Assembly: GCA_047777415.1 (NCBI GenBank)
Contig: JBKEEO010000002.1
Location: 744,001-808,000, forward strand
Direction: 5' to 3'
DNA from: Caproicibacter sp047777415
GTDB lineage: Bacteria; Bacillota; Clostridia; Oscillospirales; Acutalibacteraceae
Length of the DNA: 64,000 nucleotides
The position numbers and the translations under genes were made by a program. Below, one piece after another: positions 61,586-64,000 of the stretch. The notes under the pieces are model-generated. The model was not told the origin of the DNA. It did not search any database and saw only the letters and a program-made list of their open reading frames with translations. Within the stretch, counting starts at the first letter, position 1. Every line of letters begins with the position of its first letter.

Positions 61586-62917
61586 GATAGAGTACAATAA
61601 AGTTCGCAATTTCATAAAGGTATAGAAAAGTCATTGGGACTCCGATAAAATGAATGGTGAGAAAACATTCAAAAAAGGAGAGATACCCAATGACTCACAA
61701 AAAGAATACCACAGATTTGACAGAATTGCTACTAAAATGTATGGCGCAGCCGGATCCAATGCTGTCGATGCTGGAATGGCTGTGTACCCGTCTGATGGAA
61801 GCAGAGGTCTCCGGTATTATTGGCGCGGAAAAGAATGCACACAATCCATCCCGCCGTGATTACCGCTGCGGCTATCGGCCGCGTCGACTGGATACTCGTA
61901 TGGGGACGATGTATCTGATGGTACCAAAACTCCGAAATCAGGGCTATATCCCGTTTTTCGTAACAGAACGCAAGCGCAGTGAAGCAGCGCTGATTCAAGT
62001 GGTTCAGGAAGCGTTTGTGCAGGGTGTATCTACGCGAAAGATGGAGAAACTAGCCCGCAGTCTTGGAATTGAAAATCTTTCTCGCAGTCAAGTCAGTGAA
62101 ATGACGAAAGGCCTTAATGAGCAGGTACAGTACTTCCGCAGCCGGCCTCTGACGGGTCGCTATCCTGTCATTTGGACAGATGCACTGTATGAAAAAATTC
62201 GTATGGATGGCCGGGTCGTCAGCATGGCTGTGATGGTAGTTTGCGGCGTCAATGAACAGGGGCATAGGGATATCCTCGCCGTAGAGCCAATGCTAGATGA
62301 ATCAAAAGAAAGTTATTCTCAATTGTTTCAAAGTCTTTTAGATCGTGGACTGAAAACACCGCTTCTGGTGGTTTCAGACGCGAATAAAGGGCTGATTGCA
62401 GCCATCCGTGAGAGTTTTCCGGGAGCCTCTTGGCAACGATGCAAAGTCCATTTCATGCGAAATATTTTAGCTCATGTACCCCAGAAGGAAAAAGAGTCCT
62501 TTGCGGCTCAGTTAAAAGAAATTTGGTTGGCACCCTCCGCTGAAATAGCTAGACAGCGCGCGGAGCAAATATCAGAACAATATGGAAAACGCTTTCCAAA
62601 AGCAATCGAATTCCTGGAAGATGGACTGGAAGATTCTCTAGCCTTCTATGCTTTTCCGGAACTTGATGCCCGCAAAATTTCTTCAACTAATATGCTGGAA
62701 CGGCTGAACAAGGAAATCCGCCGCAGAACCAGCGTAGTAGGAATATTCCCTAATCCGGATTCCTATCTACGTCTGGTAACAACATGTCTCATGGAATATG
62801 CGGAAGACTGGTCTGTTTCCAGAGCATACTTAAATCCAAAATCTATTCAGATACTATTAAACGTAGCCTAATTCATTTTCCGGAGTCCCAAAATTGCGAA
62901 CTTCCCTTGACACTAGC
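61586..62917 (+). mobile_element. IS256-family element, copy E
   Basis: 1332-bp element flanked by the 8-bp target repeat CAAAATAG (61578-61585 and 62918-62925). A/E subtype, apparently the same protein as copy A. Its right end directly adjoins the IS200 element. Confidence 0.95.
61690..62871 (+). CDS. IS256-family transposase, copy E
   Basis: 393-aa intact transposase, identical in protein sequence to copy A as far as I can see by eye, with SAEIARQ, IEFLEDG and the C-terminus SIQILLNVA. ATG 61690 behind AAAAGGAGAG. All three catalytic blocks present. Confidence 0.95.
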   Translation: MTHKKNTTDLTELLLKCMAQPDPMLSMLEWLCTRLMEAEVSGIIGAEKNAHNPSRRDYRCGYRPRRLDTRMGTMYLMVPKLRNQGYIPFFVTERKRSEAALIQVVQEAFVQGVSTRKMEKLARSLGIENLSRSQVSEMTKGLNEQVQYFRSRPLTGRYPVIWTDALYEKIRMDGRVVSMAVMVVCGVNEQGHRDILAVEPMLDESKESYSQLFQSLLDRGLKTPLLVVSDANKGLIAAIRESFPGASWQRCKVHFMRNILAHVPQKEKESFAAQLKEIWLAPSAEIARQRAEQISEQYGKRFPKAIEFLEDGLEDSLAFYAFPELDARKISSTNMLERLNKEIRRRTSVVGIFPNPDSYLRLVTTCLMEYAEDWSVSRAYLNPKSIQILLNVA

Positions 62918-63028
62918 CAAAATAGTAACCCCCCGGCTTAGCCGGGGGTTCTTCATATGCGGGCAAAGCCCTGTTTTACTGGCTGCGCCTCAAGGCGCTG
63001 ATACGATCTGCCACTTGCGAAAAGTTTG

Positions 63029-63503
63029 TTACTTGCTACCCGTAAACGGGTCTACATACTCCTTGAGTGTCATTTGGTCCTCAATTTGATCTTCCTCTAA
63101 CTGATTTTTGATGTACTTGGCTATTGCTTTATCATTTTTCCCAGCTGTATCTACAAAATAGCCCCTGCACCAAAATGTTCGATTTCCATACTTGTACTTT
63201 AGATTTGCATGTCGCTCAAAAATCAGCAATGTGCTTTTTCCTTTAAGAAATCCCACAAACCCCGAGACACTCATCTTCGGTGGTATCTTAACCAACATAT
63301 GAATATGGTCGGGGCATACCTCTCCTTCTATGATTTCTACTTGCTTCCAATTGCATAGTTCTCTCAATATTTTTCCTATTTCTATTCGTAGTTTTCCATA
63401 TGCTACTTTCCTACGATACTTGGGTGCAAAAACTATATGATATTTGCAATTCCAACTCGTATGATTTAAACTATCTATATCATTCTATATCATTCGTTTT
63501 CAT
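63029..63503 (-). pseudogene. tnpA: IS200-family transposase TnpA, frameshifted by a 10-bp tandem duplication
   Basis: Single-domain Y1 HUH transposase. Seen: SWNCKYHIVFAPKYRRKV, the metal-site HUH in CPDHIHMLVKIPPKMSVSGF, NLKYKYGNRTFWCRGYFV and the catalytic Tyr in AIAKYIKNQ. The intended start is ATG 63503 (AAAGGAG 9 nt upstream), but the 10-mer CTATATCATT is present twice in tandem (63475-63484 and 63485-63494), shifting the frame to a stop after seven codons. Removing one copy restores MKTNDIDSLNHTSWNCKYHI. Without the first 50 residues the protein is not functional. Confidence 0.88.
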
Positions 63504-63513
63504 TTCGAATGTC

Positions 63514-63570
63514 TCCTTTTGATATATTCTGTTGCAGTTGGCAGACCGCAACCTCATTATATCAAAAGGA
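63514..63570 (-). promoter_or_regulatory. RBS-sequestering stem in the tnpA leader
   Basis: Perfect 13-bp inverted repeat TCCTTTTGATATA (63514-63526) / TATATCAAAAGGA (63558-63570). In the tnpA transcript this buries the AAAGGAG ribosome binding site, the translational repression known for IS200. Confidence 0.8.
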
Positions 63571-63639
63571 ACTTTTATTTTCTCATCGCTTAAGCTCTTC
63601 TGAACATCCCGGCATAGCCGGGAGTTTTCATATGATAAT

Positions 63640-63679
63640 AAGGGCAAACAGATCCAAAATTTTGGATCTGTTTGCCCTT
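63640..63679. terminator. Long palindromic hairpin, terminator of the Crp/Fnr gene
   Basis: Perfect inverted repeat with 20-bp arms (63640-63659 and 63660-63679), without a loop spacer, centre AAAATTTT. On the minus strand it follows the regulator stop within a few bases and has a TTATTATC tail. Confidence 0.7.
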
Positions 63680-63682
63680 GTC

Positions 63683-64000
63683 CTATTTTTCAGATAAAGC
63701 TGATGCATGGAGGATAAAACGGTTTCTGTGGAATTCCAGCAGTCCTGCGCTGCGCATTTTACTCAATTCCGCAGAAAGTGCGCTGCGGTCCACACATAAA
63801 TAATCGGCGAGTTCCTGACGGCTAAACGGGATAGAAAATTCCTTCTCCACAATTCCCGCTGCTTGGTCAGATAAAAATGCGAGCAGCTTTTCACGAATGG
63901 TACGTTTGGACATATATTCAATTTTACGATTTAACAGCATGTTTTTGCTGGCGAGGATTCGCAGCATATTTTGAATCAGCTTGGCATGAAATCCGCAGGC
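63683..64000 (-). CDS. Crp/Fnr-family transcriptional regulator, C-terminal part (runs off window)
   Basis: The 105 residues present (ACGFHAKLIQN and onward) are the C-terminal DNA-binding half: NMLRILASKNMLLNRKIEYMSKRTIREKLLAFL, then the winged HTH (FSIPFSRQELADYLCVDRSALSAELSKM) and a short wing ending FHRNRFIL. This matches the Crp/Fnr subgroup common in Clostridia that lacks the Fnr cysteines (not assessable here). The N-terminal cyclic-nucleotide-binding-like domain lies beyond the window edge, and the frame stays open to 64000. Ligand unknown. Confidence 0.88.
   Translation of the reverse strand, partial: ACGFHAKLIQNMLRILASKNMLLNRKIEYMSKRTIREKLLAFLSDQAAGIVEKEFSIPFSRQELADYLCVDRSALSAELSKMRSAGLLEFHRNRFILHASALSEK

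Larger units (their letters stand above)
62926..63630 (-). mobile_element. IS200/IS605-family element (tnpA only), inactivated
   Basis: Single-gene IS200-type element without tnpB. Subterminal hairpins: AACCCCCCGGC / GCCGGGGGTT (62927-62950) at the right end and TCCCGGC / GCCGGGA (63607-63623) at the left end, typical of the folded ends recognised by HUH transposases. No inverted repeats or target duplication, as expected. Exact ends are not resolvable by eye. It lies just left of the Crp/Fnr terminator. Confidence 0.85.

Overview
The window looks like chromosome from a spore-forming, anaerobic Clostridia member, most likely Oscillospirales/Ruminococcaceae-like. This is inferred from gene content: spoIIR, a V-type ATPase operon, acetate kinase next to tmcAL, a radical-SAM anaerobic sulfatase-maturating enzyme, a PucR regulator, a collagen-like (exosporium-type) protein, and strong AGGAGG-type ribosome binding sites. 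No rRNA, complete tRNA or CRISPR array was seen.

Layout. 1-8078 is conserved housekeeping: the first codons of addB, spoIIR, a VanZ-like protein, an IS30-family element, then leftward php-lrp-aminotransferase-ispE and rightward ACT-UPF0210. 8425-17210 is a nine-gene V-type ATPase operon (stalk G/H, C, I, K, F, E, A, B, D) closed by a terminator. ackA and tmcAL follow divergently, with a mutarotase-like protein after tmcAL. 21160-26275 holds two IS256-family copies around a PucR regulator. 26276-32117 is a leftward oligopeptide ABC operon (oppB-C-D-F-A) with a near-perfect sigma-A promoter and a leader of about 490 nt. 33166-35518 holds a D-2-hydroxyacid dehydrogenase, a collagen-like protein and a GNAT protein.

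36000-57100 is an accessory carbohydrate/sulfate-ester region in two blocks. Block 1 has a 5'-truncated sulfatase, an anaerobic sulfatase-maturating enzyme, a LacI regulator, a tripartite tricarboxylate-type transporter (tctC-tctB-tctA) behind a perfect 20-bp operator, and an intact sulfatase carrying the CSPSR motif. Block 2 has an L-fucose-isomerase-like enzyme, a second LacI regulator, an aldose-1-epimerase-like protein, a CUT1 sugar ABC importer without its ATPase, and a class II aldolase broken by a 1-bp deletion. Three related CG-centred palindromes lie in front of the isomerase, the epimerase and the importer, and are proposed operators of the second LacI. Neither a sugar kinase nor a transport ATPase is encoded in block 2.

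Insertion sequences are abundant: five IS256-family copies of about 1332 bp with mostly clear 8-9 bp target duplications, one IS3-family element nested in the last bases of an IS256 copy, one IS30-family element with a 14-bp duplication, one IS200 element whose tnpA start is broken by a 10-bp tandem duplication, and remnants of two ISL3 elements and a different IS256 lineage. No insertion interrupts a host gene in this window. Two (IS30 and IS256-B) sit exactly between a gene and its terminator. The IS load, truncated sulfatase, frameshifted aldolase and broken tnpA together suggest ongoing IS expansion and decay of the accessory region.

The window ends with a small Cys-rich protein, a free-methionine-sulfoxide reductase, an MFS transporter and the C-terminal part of a Crp/Fnr regulator. 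All functions rest on motif recognition by eye; no database search was run.
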